NCBI GenBank assembly: GCA_041687495.1
Contig: JAWLBR010000005.1
Span: 1-64,000, forward strand
From: JAWLBR01 sp041687495
GTDB lineage: Bacteria > Bacillota > Limnochordia > DTU087 > JAAYGB01
Direction of reading: 5' to 3'
Length of the DNA stretch: 64,000 nucleotides
Below the pieces are notes generated by a model. It made no database searches, was not told where the DNA came from, and worked only from the letters and a program-made list of their open reading frames with translations. Made by a program: the position numbers and the translations under genes. Shown here piece after piece: positions 26,655 to 35,354 of this stretch; the first letter of the stretch is position 1, and each line of letters opens with the position of its first letter.

Positions 26655-28735
26655 TTTCCCGCAGCGACGTACTCCAGCCGATCCCGAAACTCTTCTTTTT
26701 TGCCCTTATTCCAGTTCTGGACCGGGCGATAGAAACCGACAACCCGACTCCATATTTCCGCCCCTGCCCCACACTGGGGACACTCAGGATGTTCTCCTGA
26801 GATGTATCCGTGCTCTGGACAGATGCTGAACGTTGGAGTAATAGTGAAATACGGAATTCGGTAATTCTCCAGCACTTTCTTCAGCAGTCTAGCCGCCATC
26901 ACGGGATCATCAACGCGTTCACCCAGGAAGCCATGGAATACTGTTCCTCCAGTGTACTTGACCTGCAGTTCTTCCTGAAGATCAAGGGCACTAAAGATAT
27001 CCTCAGTAAAATCCACCGGCAACTGGGTCGAGTTAGTGTAGTAGGGCTCATCTTCACCAGAAGCGACAATATCGGGATAACTCTTCTTGTCCAGCCTAGC
27101 CAGACGGTACGCAGTACCCTCGGCAGGCGTCGCCTCAAGGTTGAACAGCTGGTCAGTTTCCTCTTGATATTCAACCAGAACTTCCCGCATATAGTCCAGC
27201 ACCTCGTGGGCCATGGCTTGTCCTGCCTCAGTGTCGATACCCTGACCGATAAAGTTGAGCAGGGCTTCATGCATACCCACCAAGCCGATGGTGTTGAAGT
27301 GGTTGTGCCAGAAGTCCCCAAACCGATCCTTGACGCTATCGAGATAATATCGAGAGTACGGATACAGACCGGTATTCATCAAGTGCTCCAGCACCCGCCG
27401 CTTGATCAGCAGACTCTCTTTGGCAATATCCATCAGCCGCCGAATCCGAGCAAGAAGATCGGACTTGTCTTTGGCCAGGTAGCCCAACCGCGGCATGTTG
27501 ATGGTGACCACCCCAATGGAACCAGTCAGTGGATTCGCCCCAAAGAGCCCGCCACCCCGCTTGTACAACTCTCGATTGTCCAGACGCAAGCGGCAGCACA
27601 TGCTGCGCACGTCTTCAGGGGACAAATCGGAATTAATAAAGTTGGCAAAGTAGGGAATACCATACTTTGCTGTCATCTCCATAACCTTGGCGACTACAGG
27701 GCTGTTCCAATCAAAGCCGTCGTAAATGTTGTATGTGGGAATCGGAAAACTGAAAATCCGGCCTTTGGCGTCGCCAGCCATCATTACTTCGCAAAACGCC
27801 ATGTTCAGCATGTCCATTTCCCGCTGAAATTCCTTATACTGCCGTTCCTGAAGTTCGCCCCCGATGATGATCGGCTCCTCCGCAATGTTGCTAGGAACAA
27901 CAATGTCCATGGTAATGTTCACAAAGGGAGTCTGAAAACCCACCCTAGTGGGGACGTTGAGATTGAAGATAAACTCTTGAATCGACTGTTTCACTTCGGA
28001 GTACGTCAAGTTGTCATAGGCAATAAACGGAGCCAAATAGGTGTCAAAGTTAGAAAAGGCTTGAGCGCCGGCTGCCTCGCCTTGCATAGTATAAAAGAAG
28101 TTAACCACTTGACCCAACGCTGTCCGAAAATGCTTGGCCGGAGCACTCTCAATCTTTTGAGGAACACCGCCAAAGCCCCGAAGCAATAGATCCGATAAGC
28201 TCCAACCGCAGCAGTACGGCGCTAACAAGCCAAGGTCATGAATGTGCAGATCTCCTTGGATGTGAGCTTGGCGAACTTCTTCCGGGTATACCTTCTCCAA
28301 CCAATACTTGGAAGTAACCGCTGAGATCATGTGGTTGTTCAGGCCTTGGAGAGAGTAGTTCATGTTGCTGTTCTCGTTGACTCTCCAGTCCTGTCCGCCG
28401 ACATACTCTTCGATCATCTTCTCGGTGTTGACTAAAAGATGCTGGAACTCCCGCATCTCCTCGTGCTGCCGCCGGTAGAGAATGTACGCCTTCGCAGTCT
28501 GCGCGTGTCCGTTCTCGATTAAGACCTTTTCTACCGCATCCTGAATATCTTCAACCATAGGGATTCGGTCTGCAAACTTGTCCGACAACGCAGCCATAAC
28601 CTGATCCGACAACTCACAAGCCCGACGTCGGTTTTCTCCACCCACTGCCTTGGCTGCCTTGAAGATCGCGTTGATGATGCGCTCTTGGTCGAAGTCCACG
28701 ACTCTTCCATCCCGCTTAATGACCTTGCTCAGCAC
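26651..28735 (-). CDS. nrdD: anaerobic (class III) ribonucleoside-triphosphate reductase
   Basis: This enzyme of about 694 residues reduces ribonucleotides for DNA synthesis without oxygen. It has an N-terminal ATP-cone (KVIKRDGRVVDFDQERI, residues 4-90), the ten-stranded barrel with the SMCCRLRLDNREL cysteine region, a C-terminal Cys4 zinc site (CPEHGYISGEHPECPQCG) and the glycyl radical loop RVVGFYRPVQNWNKGK at the end. I take the GTG with GGAGG nine bases upstream as start; a GTG and a TTG lie just before it. A structured leader with a T-run hairpin precedes it. Confidence 0.95.
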   Translation of the reverse strand: MLSKVIKRDGRVVDFDQERIINAIFKAAKAVGGENRRRACELSDQVMAALSDKFADRIPMVEDIQDAVEKVLIENGHAQTAKAYILYRRQHEEMREFQHLLVNTEKMIEEYVGGQDWRVNENSNMNYSLQGLNNHMISAVTSKYWLEKVYPEEVRQAHIQGDLHIHDLGLLAPYCCGWSLSDLLLRGFGGVPQKIESAPAKHFRTALGQVVNFFYTMQGEAAGAQAFSNFDTYLAPFIAYDNLTYSEVKQSIQEFIFNLNVPTRVGFQTPFVNITMDIVVPSNIAEEPIIIGGELQERQYKEFQREMDMLNMAFCEVMMAGDAKGRIFSFPIPTYNIYDGFDWNSPVVAKVMEMTAKYGIPYFANFINSDLSPEDVRSMCCRLRLDNRELYKRGGGLFGANPLTGSIGVVTINMPRLGYLAKDKSDLLARIRRLMDIAKESLLIKRRVLEHLMNTGLYPYSRYYLDSVKDRFGDFWHNHFNTIGLVGMHEALLNFIGQGIDTEAGQAMAHEVLDYMREVLVEYQEETDQLFNLEATPAEGTAYRLARLDKKSYPDIVASGEDEPYYTNSTQLPVDFTEDIFSALDLQEELQVKYTGGTVFHGFLGERVDDPVMAARLLKKVLENYRIPYFTITPTFSICPEHGYISGEHPECPQCGAGAEIWSRVVGFYRPVQNWNKGKKEEFRDRLEYVAAGK

Positions 28736-28769
28736 TCGCACCAACCTCCATGCGTGCTGGATTTTTGGT

Positions 28770-28870
28770 TCAAAAACAAAAAAAGCCGCCCACAGCGGAC
28801 CCTAGTGCTGCGTAGGAACCGTCCATCTGGTGGCTTACATTAGTCTTCGGCAAGGACCAAAGCCCGTCCT
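28770..28870 (-). promoter_or_regulatory. structured leader with terminator-like hairpin before nrdD
   Basis: Reading leftward, AAGGAC/GTCCTT forms one hairpin. Then nested pairs AAGCC/GGCTT, GGAC/GTCC and CCTA/TAGG make a long stem that ends in CGGCTTTTTTTG, about 35 bases before the nrdD start. This looks like a transcription attenuator. It does not match a riboswitch class I can name. Confidence 0.5.
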
Positions 28871-28987
28871 TCTCTGACATTTCGTAGGTATACCTCCTAG
28901 AAAACGGGAAAGCCCGCAGAACTCGACATTTGGCCGATGAAAAAAAACTTTGCGAGAACAGACATACTAACTACGGAGGTGTAATCA

Positions 28988-29770
28988 ATGAAAAAGATAC
29001 TAGTACTACTCGTCATTGGCCTCGTACTTACTAGTCCCGCTTTTGCCTTTGACGAAAATCAACTGGAACTGAGAATGATTGAATTGGTCAACCAAGAGAG
29101 GCAAAAACAAGGAAGAGTCCCGTATCTCATGAGCCACGAAATGATGCGCAGTTCCGAAGAGAAGGCCCTAGACATGGCCGAGAACAACTACTTTGCCCAC
29201 ACCAGCCCCAGCGGAGAGACGCCCTTTGACGTCATGCGCAGAGCTGGAGTCCAATTCAGTACCGCAGGCGAGAACATCGCTCGCGGTGGCAGCGTCGAAT
29301 CTCTGCACAATGCTTTGATGAACAGTTCTGGGCATAGAGCCAATATCCTAAGCACCAGCTATACTCACATTGGAATTGGAATCATCGAGCGCAACGGCAC
29401 TCTTTGGGTTGCCCAGCACTTTGCCAAACAGACAAACGCTGGCAAGGACTACACGCCAAGGCCAGAGCAACCAAATACACCGCAGCCTGCTCCCCAGCCA
29501 CAGCCCGAAGAACCGGCACCGGCGCCCGAGCCTGAGCCAACACCTCAGCCCGAGCAGCCGACACCCCAGGAACCCACTCCACAGGAACCTGCGCCGGAAC
29601 AGCCGGGCCGTGCTCAGCGGGTGTACATCATTCGCCGCGGAGATACTCTGTGGGGCATTAGCCGCAGAGTGGGAGTTCCCATCTCGCAGATTGTCCGGAT
29701 TAACGGGGTTAGGAATCCAAATGCCATTTACGAGGGCCAAGTGATTCGCATCAGTATACCTCAACAGTAA
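28988..29770 (+). CDS. secreted CAP-domain protein with LysM domain
   Basis: The 260-residue protein has a signal peptide (residues 1-20, cleavage near AFA), a CAP/SCP domain (about 25-140, with HTSPSGETPF and GENIARGG and the SSGHRANIL helix), a Pro/Glu/Gln-rich linker of about 55 residues (repeats of PEQPTPQ type), and a C-terminal LysM (IIRRGDTLWGISRRVGV) that binds peptidoglycan. The layout is that of YkwD/SafA-like envelope or spore-coat proteins of Bacillota. It stands alone, with the ATG behind GGAGGTG. Confidence 0.92.
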   Translation: MKKILVLLVIGLVLTSPAFAFDENQLELRMIELVNQERQKQGRVPYLMSHEMMRSSEEKALDMAENNYFAHTSPSGETPFDVMRRAGVQFSTAGENIARGGSVESLHNALMNSSGHRANILSTSYTHIGIGIIERNGTLWVAQHFAKQTNAGKDYTPRPEQPNTPQPAPQPQPEEPAPAPEPEPTPQPEQPTPQEPTPQEPAPEQPGRAQRVYIIRRGDTLWGISRRVGVPISQIVRINGVRNPNAIYEGQVIRISIPQQ

Positions 29771-29800
29771 GCGTCAAGAGAATCGGCAAGCAAAAAACAC

Positions 29801-29843
29801 CAGCCGGGGGGGAGCGTCTATACAAGTTCTCCTCGGCTGGTTA
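29801..29843. terminator. bidirectional terminator
   Basis: ACCAGCCG and CGGCTGGT with inner GGGGAG/CTCCT pairing form a strong hairpin between the convergent CAP-LysM gene and the last Mrp gene. Confidence 0.7.
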
Positions 29844-29866
29844 CTGGTTAACTAAAGCTTCGTGAA

Positions 29867-31387
29867 TCACAATCCAGCAGAAATTCGTACCACTACCAAC
29901 GCTATCGCCGCTGCCGCCAGAAACCACTGCAAGTATCGAGTAATATCCCCATTGTGTAGTTCTCGACCGATATACATAGTCTCGTTCACCAAAGTCCTAG
30001 CCATCCAACGAATCCCCGCTGTATCCCATCCCAACGCCAGGTAGCGGTAAGCCTGACGCCCAATTCCCCTAACATAGACCAGCCAAGTAATGGCTGCCCC
30101 TAGCGCAGCCAACAGAAGAGCACTCAACACCGCTGTTGGAGAAGACAGGGTATATCCAGGACTCCATGGGATCTCCTTGCCCCCAACTAGAGCTGGATGT
30201 ACCCCATAGAGCAGTACTGTGGACCCCAAGAAAACCAGACTACTAGTCATTCTGGTCCTAACTCTTGCTCCGGCAGCACGGCTTGGCGACGACACGGCCT
30301 CCCGGGCAACGGAGGGCCTCTCTTCTCGACTCCTCCGGTCCGACCTAGGGGTCACCCACTTTTTCGGTAGAGCTGCCAAAAGCAGCTTGCTCCCATAGGC
30401 ACCGCTGACAACACTGGCAGCCAGAAGAGCGGGATTGGCCCAGTTGAAGCCCGAGGCCAGCCCTTTTAGCAAATACTTTCCTGGGTAACCTGCAAACAAC
30501 GGAACTCCTATCAACCCCAACGCCCCCACTACCAGGACGGCTGTGGGCAGCGGATCCCGCTTATCTTCTTCGGCCAGCTGAAAAATGTCCCGGGTTCCGT
30601 AAACCTTCTCTACGTACCCGGCCCAGAGGAAAAGAAGAGCCTTGAACAACCCATGGCCAAGCACATGTACCGCAACGGCGCGGTGTGCTGCCAGGGTTCC
30701 AAGGCCCACCCCAAAAAGCATCAAACCAGTATGACTAATAGTTGAATATGCCAGCAGTTTCTTCACGTCTTGCTGACCCCAAGCCTTCAGCCCGCCGTAT
30801 AACACGCCACCAAGGCCCCAAACGACCAAAATCGGACTGTAAGTAGAAGAGAAACGCATCATACCCCAGATTCCCAGAGTTACGCTGAAACCCGACAGCA
30901 AGGCGCTGACGGGAGCCGGGGCGTTGCCGTGAACAGAAGGGAGCCATTGATGGACGCCAAAAATCCCCGCCTTAACGGCGAAGCCAAGAGTTAGCCACAA
31001 GTTAGGTAGGCCCAGAGTCTCACGTTGGATATCTCCCAACCCGGCAATAGCGGTAGAAACAGACACCCCAGTGGCGCTGGCGGTGGCAGCAAATCCAGCA
31101 AATAGCAGGATCGCACCGGCCAACTGAGAGGCTGCATAGGTAACAGCGATACCGCTGGGTTTAAGGGATAACAATGCGACAATGGCAACTGTAATCCCTT
31201 CCCAGCCCACGGCAAACATCAGCCAGGAAGAACTTGTGAGGAGAATTAGTGCGCAAAGAAAAAATCCAACTATCCACAGCCAAGCCCACGTCTTTCGATT
31301 GGGCGCGACATAGCCAAGGGTAAACGGCCATATTGCCGCAGTGATCAACAGCAGCAGCCTTGCCCAAACTTGATCTAGAGAACCCAT
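29867..31387 (-). CDS. NuoL/M-like antiporter subunit (MrpA N-terminal-like) of split Mrp module
   Basis: This membrane protein of about 506 residues belongs to the proton-conducting NuoL/M/N and MrpA/D family. Diagnostic features are MFAVGWEGITV, the lysine helix VKAGIFGVHQWLP, the VKKLLAYSTISHTG segment and HVLGHGLFKALLF. Roughly 14 membrane helices are expected. It is the last gene of the Mrp cluster, standing apart from the other MrpA-like pieces. I use the ATG with AAGGTG upstream; a 36-base longer frame has a weak ribosome site. It most likely provides the large antiporter channel that MrpA normally supplies. Confidence 0.85.
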   Translation of the reverse strand: MGSLDQVWARLLLLITAAIWPFTLGYVAPNRKTWAWLWIVGFFLCALILLTSSSWLMFAVGWEGITVAIVALLSLKPSGIAVTYAASQLAGAILLFAGFAATASATGVSVSTAIAGLGDIQRETLGLPNLWLTLGFAVKAGIFGVHQWLPSVHGNAPAPVSALLSGFSVTLGIWGMMRFSSTYSPILVVWGLGGVLYGGLKAWGQQDVKKLLAYSTISHTGLMLFGVGLGTLAAHRAVAVHVLGHGLFKALLFLWAGYVEKVYGTRDIFQLAEEDKRDPLPTAVLVVGALGLIGVPLFAGYPGKYLLKGLASGFNWANPALLAASVVSGAYGSKLLLAALPKKWVTPRSDRRSREERPSVAREAVSSPSRAAGARVRTRMTSSLVFLGSTVLLYGVHPALVGGKEIPWSPGYTLSSPTAVLSALLLAALGAAITWLVYVRGIGRQAYRYLALGWDTAGIRWMARTLVNETMYIGRELHNGDITRYLQWFLAAAAIALVVVRISAGL

Positions 31388-31460
31388 ACGCATCACCTTA
31401 CTTTCGCTGGTTTCTGTGGTCATGGCACTTCTTGTCCGGTACAGCCTGTCCTTCGTGCAG

Positions 31461-32927
31461 CTACTGAGACAGCCAATTGATCAACTGCTCGCCACTCCAC
31501 TGCAGCAGCTCTGGCATGCCGCCTAAGACGATAGCGGCAATCAGCAGAGCCACAACCGGAAGGTGCGCCGCCAGACTAAGCTGACCCTCGGCCTCAAATT
31601 GCGGATTCGGTAGCTCACTCCGGCTGCTCACAGCGGTGTAAACCAAGGTAGCAAACCGGAAGTAGTAAGCGGCAGACAAAGCGGTGCCGGCAGCTAATAC
31701 TAAGACTGCCAGGGAGTGCCCGGATTTGAGCAGCGACTCGATCAAGAACCACTTGCCGGCAAAGCCAGCCAAGGGCGGAATTCCGAGAATACCGAGCACC
31801 AGCACTCCAAACAAGACAGACATCACCGGCCACCGATAGAAAGCCCCTTTGAGCGCAGTGGTCTGCCGAGAACCGGCCTCATGGGTAAGACTGCCAACCG
31901 TTAAGAACAAGCCTGCTTTAATGATCCCATGGGCAACCATATAGACCAGTGCAACTGCGATGCCCGCCGCACTGCCTGTCCCTAAGGCCATGGCAATATA
32001 TCCAACATTGGCTATGCTGGAATACGCCAACAGACGCTTACTCTCTGTCTGTACCGAGGCCATGAGATGGCCGACCACAACGGTCAGCATCCCCAAGGCC
32101 AGAAGGATCTGGGGAATAGCCAGCTGATGCATCAGCTCCATACCGAAGGTGAGGAACAGCACGCGAATAATGCTGTATGCACCAACCTTGATCACAGCAC
32201 CTGAGAGAAGGGCGCTAATGGGAGACGGCGCCGATGCATGGGCATCCGCCAGCCACGGATGAAAGGGAACCAAGCCCAACTTGACCATAAAGGAAATCAG
32301 CAGCAGTCCCGCCATCACTGCCGATACCCTAGGCGAAACAGCACCCAGGCGGCTGCCAATCACCTCAAGGTTCAATGATCCGGTTGCAAAGTACAAGAAC
32401 ACAACAGACAATAGCAACAGGACTCCTGACAGAGCCCCGTATAGAAGGTATTTGAAGGCCGCCTCCAGTGCACTGACTCGCCGTTCAAAGGCGACTAGCG
32501 AGTACGAGGTAATAGATATGATTTCGGTAAAGACATATAAGTTGAACAGATCACCAGTGGTAACTGCTCCCGTCAGCCCAGCGGTCAGAAGACAAAGGAG
32601 CACATAGTACTTCCCCTGGTTGTGGGCAATGCGGTCGAAGGAGTATAACGTGCTCATCGCAGTAAGCAGTGTAATGAGGGCAACCATAACAGCGCCTACC
32701 CGGTCCACATAAAGGCTGATTCCAATCCCATGGCGCCAACCCCCGACTAGATACTCCAGAGGGAGATGATTCCACTGGGATAGCAGCACTGCAACTAGGC
32801 AAAGCTGCAGGACGATGGCGCCAACCAACGCCGGCTTACGCAGCCTTGGGGAGATGAGGTCAAGCAGCGGTAGGGCAAAGGCCGCTGCCATGGGAGCGGT
32901 AATGAGGAGAAACGGCAGATGTGTCAC
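31461..32927 (-). CDS. mrpD: Mrp antiporter subunit MrpD
   Basis: The 488-residue membrane protein is the MrpD/MbhH-type antiporter subunit, with LFNLYVFTEIISITSYSLVA (the conserved glutamate helix), VKLGLVPFHPWLADAHASAPSP (the conserved lysine helix) and KRLLAYSSIANVGYI. It moves cations or protons across the membrane as part of the Mrp complex. It overlaps mrpC by four bases. Confidence 0.92.
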   Translation of the reverse strand: MTHLPFLLITAPMAAAFALPLLDLISPRLRKPALVGAIVLQLCLVAVLLSQWNHLPLEYLVGGWRHGIGISLYVDRVGAVMVALITLLTAMSTLYSFDRIAHNQGKYYVLLCLLTAGLTGAVTTGDLFNLYVFTEIISITSYSLVAFERRVSALEAAFKYLLYGALSGVLLLLSVVFLYFATGSLNLEVIGSRLGAVSPRVSAVMAGLLLISFMVKLGLVPFHPWLADAHASAPSPISALLSGAVIKVGAYSIIRVLFLTFGMELMHQLAIPQILLALGMLTVVVGHLMASVQTESKRLLAYSSIANVGYIAMALGTGSAAGIAVALVYMVAHGIIKAGLFLTVGSLTHEAGSRQTTALKGAFYRWPVMSVLFGVLVLGILGIPPLAGFAGKWFLIESLLKSGHSLAVLVLAAGTALSAAYYFRFATLVYTAVSSRSELPNPQFEAEGQLSLAAHLPVVALLIAAIVLGGMPELLQWSGEQLINWLSQ

Positions 32928-33274
32928 CCGCGCAGCCTCCTTATTTCCCTAACATCCAGCGTCCCATAGTATTTGCCAATTTTGACAATAATGGACAATC
33001 CCAGCGCCGTAACGCTGGCCCCTATGACAACTGCAGTCAAGGCCAAAGCCTGAGGCACCGGGTCAGCATAGACCCCTTCACCCATGATAATGGGGGGCTG
33101 GCGTCCAGCTACATACCCATGGGAGACTAACAACAGTAAGACCGCTGCCTCCATAATGTTGATCCCCATCATGATCTGAATGAGGTTCCGTTGGGTAAAT
33201 ACCGAGTAAATACCCACGAGGAAAACAAGAATGGTGATAATATCAAAAAGTCTAAGTATCAATCCACTCAACAT
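32924..33274 (-). CDS. mrpC: Mrp antiporter subunit MrpC
   Basis: The 116-residue protein with three membrane helices is NuoK/MrpC-like. It has GINIMEAAVLLLL and DPVPQALALTAVVIGASVTA, the signature of the family. It belongs between mrpB and mrpD in the order of all Mrp operons. It overlaps both neighbours. Confidence 0.93.
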   Translation of the reverse strand: MLSGLILRLFDIITILVFLVGIYSVFTQRNLIQIMMGINIMEAAVLLLLVSHGYVAGRQPPIIMGEGVYADPVPQALALTAVVIGASVTALGLSIIVKIGKYYGTLDVREIRRLRG

Positions 33275-33962
33275 CCTTTTTGATCATACTCAAGAAGATC
33301 AGAGAAAGCCCGGCTCCTACTTTGAGCCCGGACAGAAGGTTTAGTACCGGCAGAGTTCCTCCACTAAACAATCTACCGTATTCACCGACCGGGAAACCCG
33401 CTTCAAGGTTAGTGAAGGCAAAACCAGCCTGGACTATCCCCACACCAGCAATCAGCAGCATCCCCAGTGCCGCTGCACATTCGATGGCGGTTTTGCGCGG
33501 GGGACTCAACCAAGCTGCCTCAAACCCTGCACCGTAAACAGCGGCCATGAGAATAGACAAAGTAGCCCAGACAACTCCACCTTGAAAGCCACCCCCGGGG
33601 CTTAGATGCCCGTGTAGCACGAGATACGTTCCGTACGTAAACAGCAAGGGAGCGAGGATCCCCAAGCCCCACCGGGGAAGAAACGCCAACCCCACCCAGG
33701 TGCTTTCGAACACCCTACGGTGAAACAACAGGACGATTCCAGCCACCGCAGCAAAGACTACACTCGTCTCACCCAGGGTATCAAACATGCGGTAATCAAA
33801 TAAGATCGCTGAGACTACGTTAGGAACCCCAACTTCCGTTGGAGCAGCATTGAGATAGTAGCTCCCCAGCTCTCCTACCATTTCCCGGGTGGAAAACTCA
33901 CCTATAGCATCAAAGAGTACCCAGCCGAGCATAGACAATGAGCATACAATCACCCAGTTCAT
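33252..33962 (-). CDS. MrpB-type subunit with N-terminal MrpA/MbhE-like segment
   Basis: In this 236-residue protein the first 90 residues correspond to the end of MrpA (MbhE-like; NVVSAILFDYRMFDTLGET is the hallmark). The rest is an MnhB domain with TYGTYLVLHGHLSPGGGFQGG. It thus joins MbhE and MbhF functions in one chain. Six or seven membrane helices are likely. It overlaps the small gene before it and mrpC after it. Confidence 0.88.
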   Translation of the reverse strand: MNWVIVCSLSMLGWVLFDAIGEFSTREMVGELGSYYLNAAPTEVGVPNVVSAILFDYRMFDTLGETSVVFAAVAGIVLLFHRRVFESTWVGLAFLPRWGLGILAPLLFTYGTYLVLHGHLSPGGGFQGGVVWATLSILMAAVYGAGFEAAWLSPPRKTAIECAAALGMLLIAGVGIVQAGFAFTNLEAGFPVGEYGRLFSGGTLPVLNLLSGLKVGAGLSLIFLSMIKKDVEWIDT

Positions 33963-34198
33963 GCGGCATCCCTCGTCTTGCTGATGGCAACCAGGTACAA
34001 AGCGGTCACAAAGCCTCCGCCTACTACCGCTTCAGTGATAGCTACATCCAACGCCGAGACCAATACAAAACATACTGCTGCTGTGACGCTGAACACCGAC
34101 ATGAGGATGACTGCGCTGAGAAGATTACGGCAACGAACAATCAAGATACTGATGGTCAAAAGAAGCAATCCTAAGGCGATTAGCACATAGTCTGTCAT
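33959..34198 (-). CDS. MbhD-like (DUF4040) small Mrp subunit
   Basis: A 79-residue protein with two or three membrane helices. The segment SALDVAITEAVVGGGFVTALYL is the MrpA C-terminal / MbhD motif. In classical Mrp this is part of the large MrpA chain; here it is separate, as in archaeal and Thermotoga Mbh-like modules. It overlaps both neighbours by four bases. Confidence 0.85.
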   Translation of the reverse strand: MTDYVLIALGLLLLTISILIVRCRNLLSAVILMSVFSVTAAVCFVLVSALDVAITEAVVGGGFVTALYLVAISKTRDAA

Positions 34199-34527
34199 TG
34201 GCTATCGGCCTCCTCGAAGTTTATCTGCTCGTCCTCAGGGGTTAAGCCCATGCGATGGACAGCCCGAGCGATGGCATGGGTGCCAATGGGATTACTGAAC
34301 AAGAACAGAAGGGCAATTAGGCCAAAACGGATTGTGTAGACCCATTGTCCCATATACAAAGCTCCGCCTACCGCCATGGATATCACCCCAGCGGTTAGGG
34401 CTTTGGTGGCAGCATGAAACCGAGCGTACGCATCTGGTAGACGCACAAGCCCTAGAGCTGCGATCAGCGCAAACGCCGATCCCAAATAGATCAGCACAAG
34501 GCCCACGCCGGTGATCCAAGATCTCAT
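34195..34527 (-). CDS. mrpG: Mrp antiporter subunit MrpG
   Basis: The 110-residue protein with three membrane helices fits MrpG, with LVRLPDAYARFHAATKALT near residue 27 as the family signature and NPIGTHAIARAVHRMG near the end. It overlaps the downstream MbhD-like gene by four bases. Confidence 0.92.
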   Translation of the reverse strand: MRSWITGVGLVLIYLGSAFALIAALGLVRLPDAYARFHAATKALTAGVISMAVGGALYMGQWVYTIRFGLIALLFLFSNPIGTHAIARAVHRMGLTPEDEQINFEEADSQ

Positions 34528-34781
34528 ATGTGGATTGCTCCCCTTTCCATAAATTTAGCCATTAGCAAAACGTCGGCAAACAGCAAAATGGCATAAGCGA
34601 TGGTGACATCCAGAATCATCACCTGGCCCAGGACAAGGGAAGTGAGGATGAGGATCAGACACATGCTGACCCCAAACACATCGCCGCCTATCACCCGGTC
34701 CACGTTAGTTGGTCCCTGGGCAATTCGATAAAGACTGATGACGGCGGCCAAAAAGACCATGATCACAGGAGCGATCAGCAT
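34524..34781 (-). CDS. mrpF: Mrp antiporter subunit MrpF
   Basis: The 85-residue protein has three membrane helices and the MrpF motif IAQGPTNVDRVIGGDVFG near residue 21. It overlaps mrpE (7 bases) and mrpG (4 bases). Confidence 0.92.
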   Translation of the reverse strand: MLIAPVIMVFLAAVISLYRIAQGPTNVDRVIGGDVFGVSMCLILILTSLVLGQVMILDVTIAYAILLFADVLLMAKFMERGAIHI

Positions 34782-35275
34782 TCTGCCACCTTCTTTATTA
34801 GGTTTTCAAGTTTCTGGATTGACGCAAGAGGCGCTGCGTCGGCCTTTTCGGAGAGACAGTGAATGTAGAGAGCCCTTCGCTGCGGAATATAGTCGATGGC
34901 AAGAGTACCGGGGGTAAGCGTAATCAAACTGGAGAAAACAGTAACGGCCAACGGAGACTGAAGTGACACAGGATAGGAAGTAACCCGAGACACCACACGC
35001 CCGCCCCGCACGATGGTGCGGGCTAGGCGAACAGCCGAGGCAAACACCTCGTAGACGAAAATTACTAAAGTAATGCATGCCCACCCAACCCGAGCTGCCA
35101 CTCGACAGAACGACACAGGGCGAGGCTGCCAGCTAGATTCTTTTCTGAACATTATGGTAAAAAGTCCGGCTCCGGCCAAACTGACTATGAAACCAACTAG
35201 CAGTTCCCCGAGCCCCAAACCTCCAGATAGGGCTAACCATAAAAGCAGACACTCGAGCAAAAGAATTGTTTGCAT
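34775..35275 (-). CDS. mrpE: Mrp antiporter subunit MrpE
   Basis: The first gene of the Mrp operon. The 166-residue protein has two N-terminal helices and a conserved soluble end (SLITLTPGTLAIDYIPQRRALYIHCL) that identifies MrpE/MbhA. It is needed for assembly and stability of Mrp in other bacteria. The ATG follows GGGGGAT. Confidence 0.92.
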   Translation of the reverse strand: MQTILLLECLLLWLALSGGLGLGELLVGFIVSLAGAGLFTIMFRKESSWQPRPVSFCRVAARVGWACITLVIFVYEVFASAVRLARTIVRGGRVVSRVTSYPVSLQSPLAVTVFSSLITLTPGTLAIDYIPQRRALYIHCLSEKADAAPLASIQKLENLIKKVAEC

Positions 35276-35336
35276 TTAGATCCCCCAGGGAGAAATTCTT
35301 CCTTTGCCGAGATTACCCTTCATAAAAATGCAGTGA

Positions 35337-35348
35337 TGTAGTACTACA
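35337..35348. promoter_or_regulatory. 12-base palindrome upstream of the Mrp operon
   Basis: TGTAGTACTACA is a perfect palindrome about 60 bases before mrpE. It overlaps a possible weak -35 of the pattern TTGTAG-17-TTTATG. It may be an operator, but no regulator can be named. Confidence 0.3.
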
Positions 35349-35354
35349 ACAGCG

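Noticed and set aside
26810..28189. Long open frame opposite nrdD
   Set aside because: It mirrors the strongly conserved NrdD reading frame in the antisense direction, has no recognisable motif and no ribosome site. It is a codon-usage shadow.
29460..29610. Repetitive Pro/Glu/Gln codons as a DNA repeat or CRISPR
   Set aside because: The repeats are short, imperfect and in frame; they are the linker between CAP and LysM domains.
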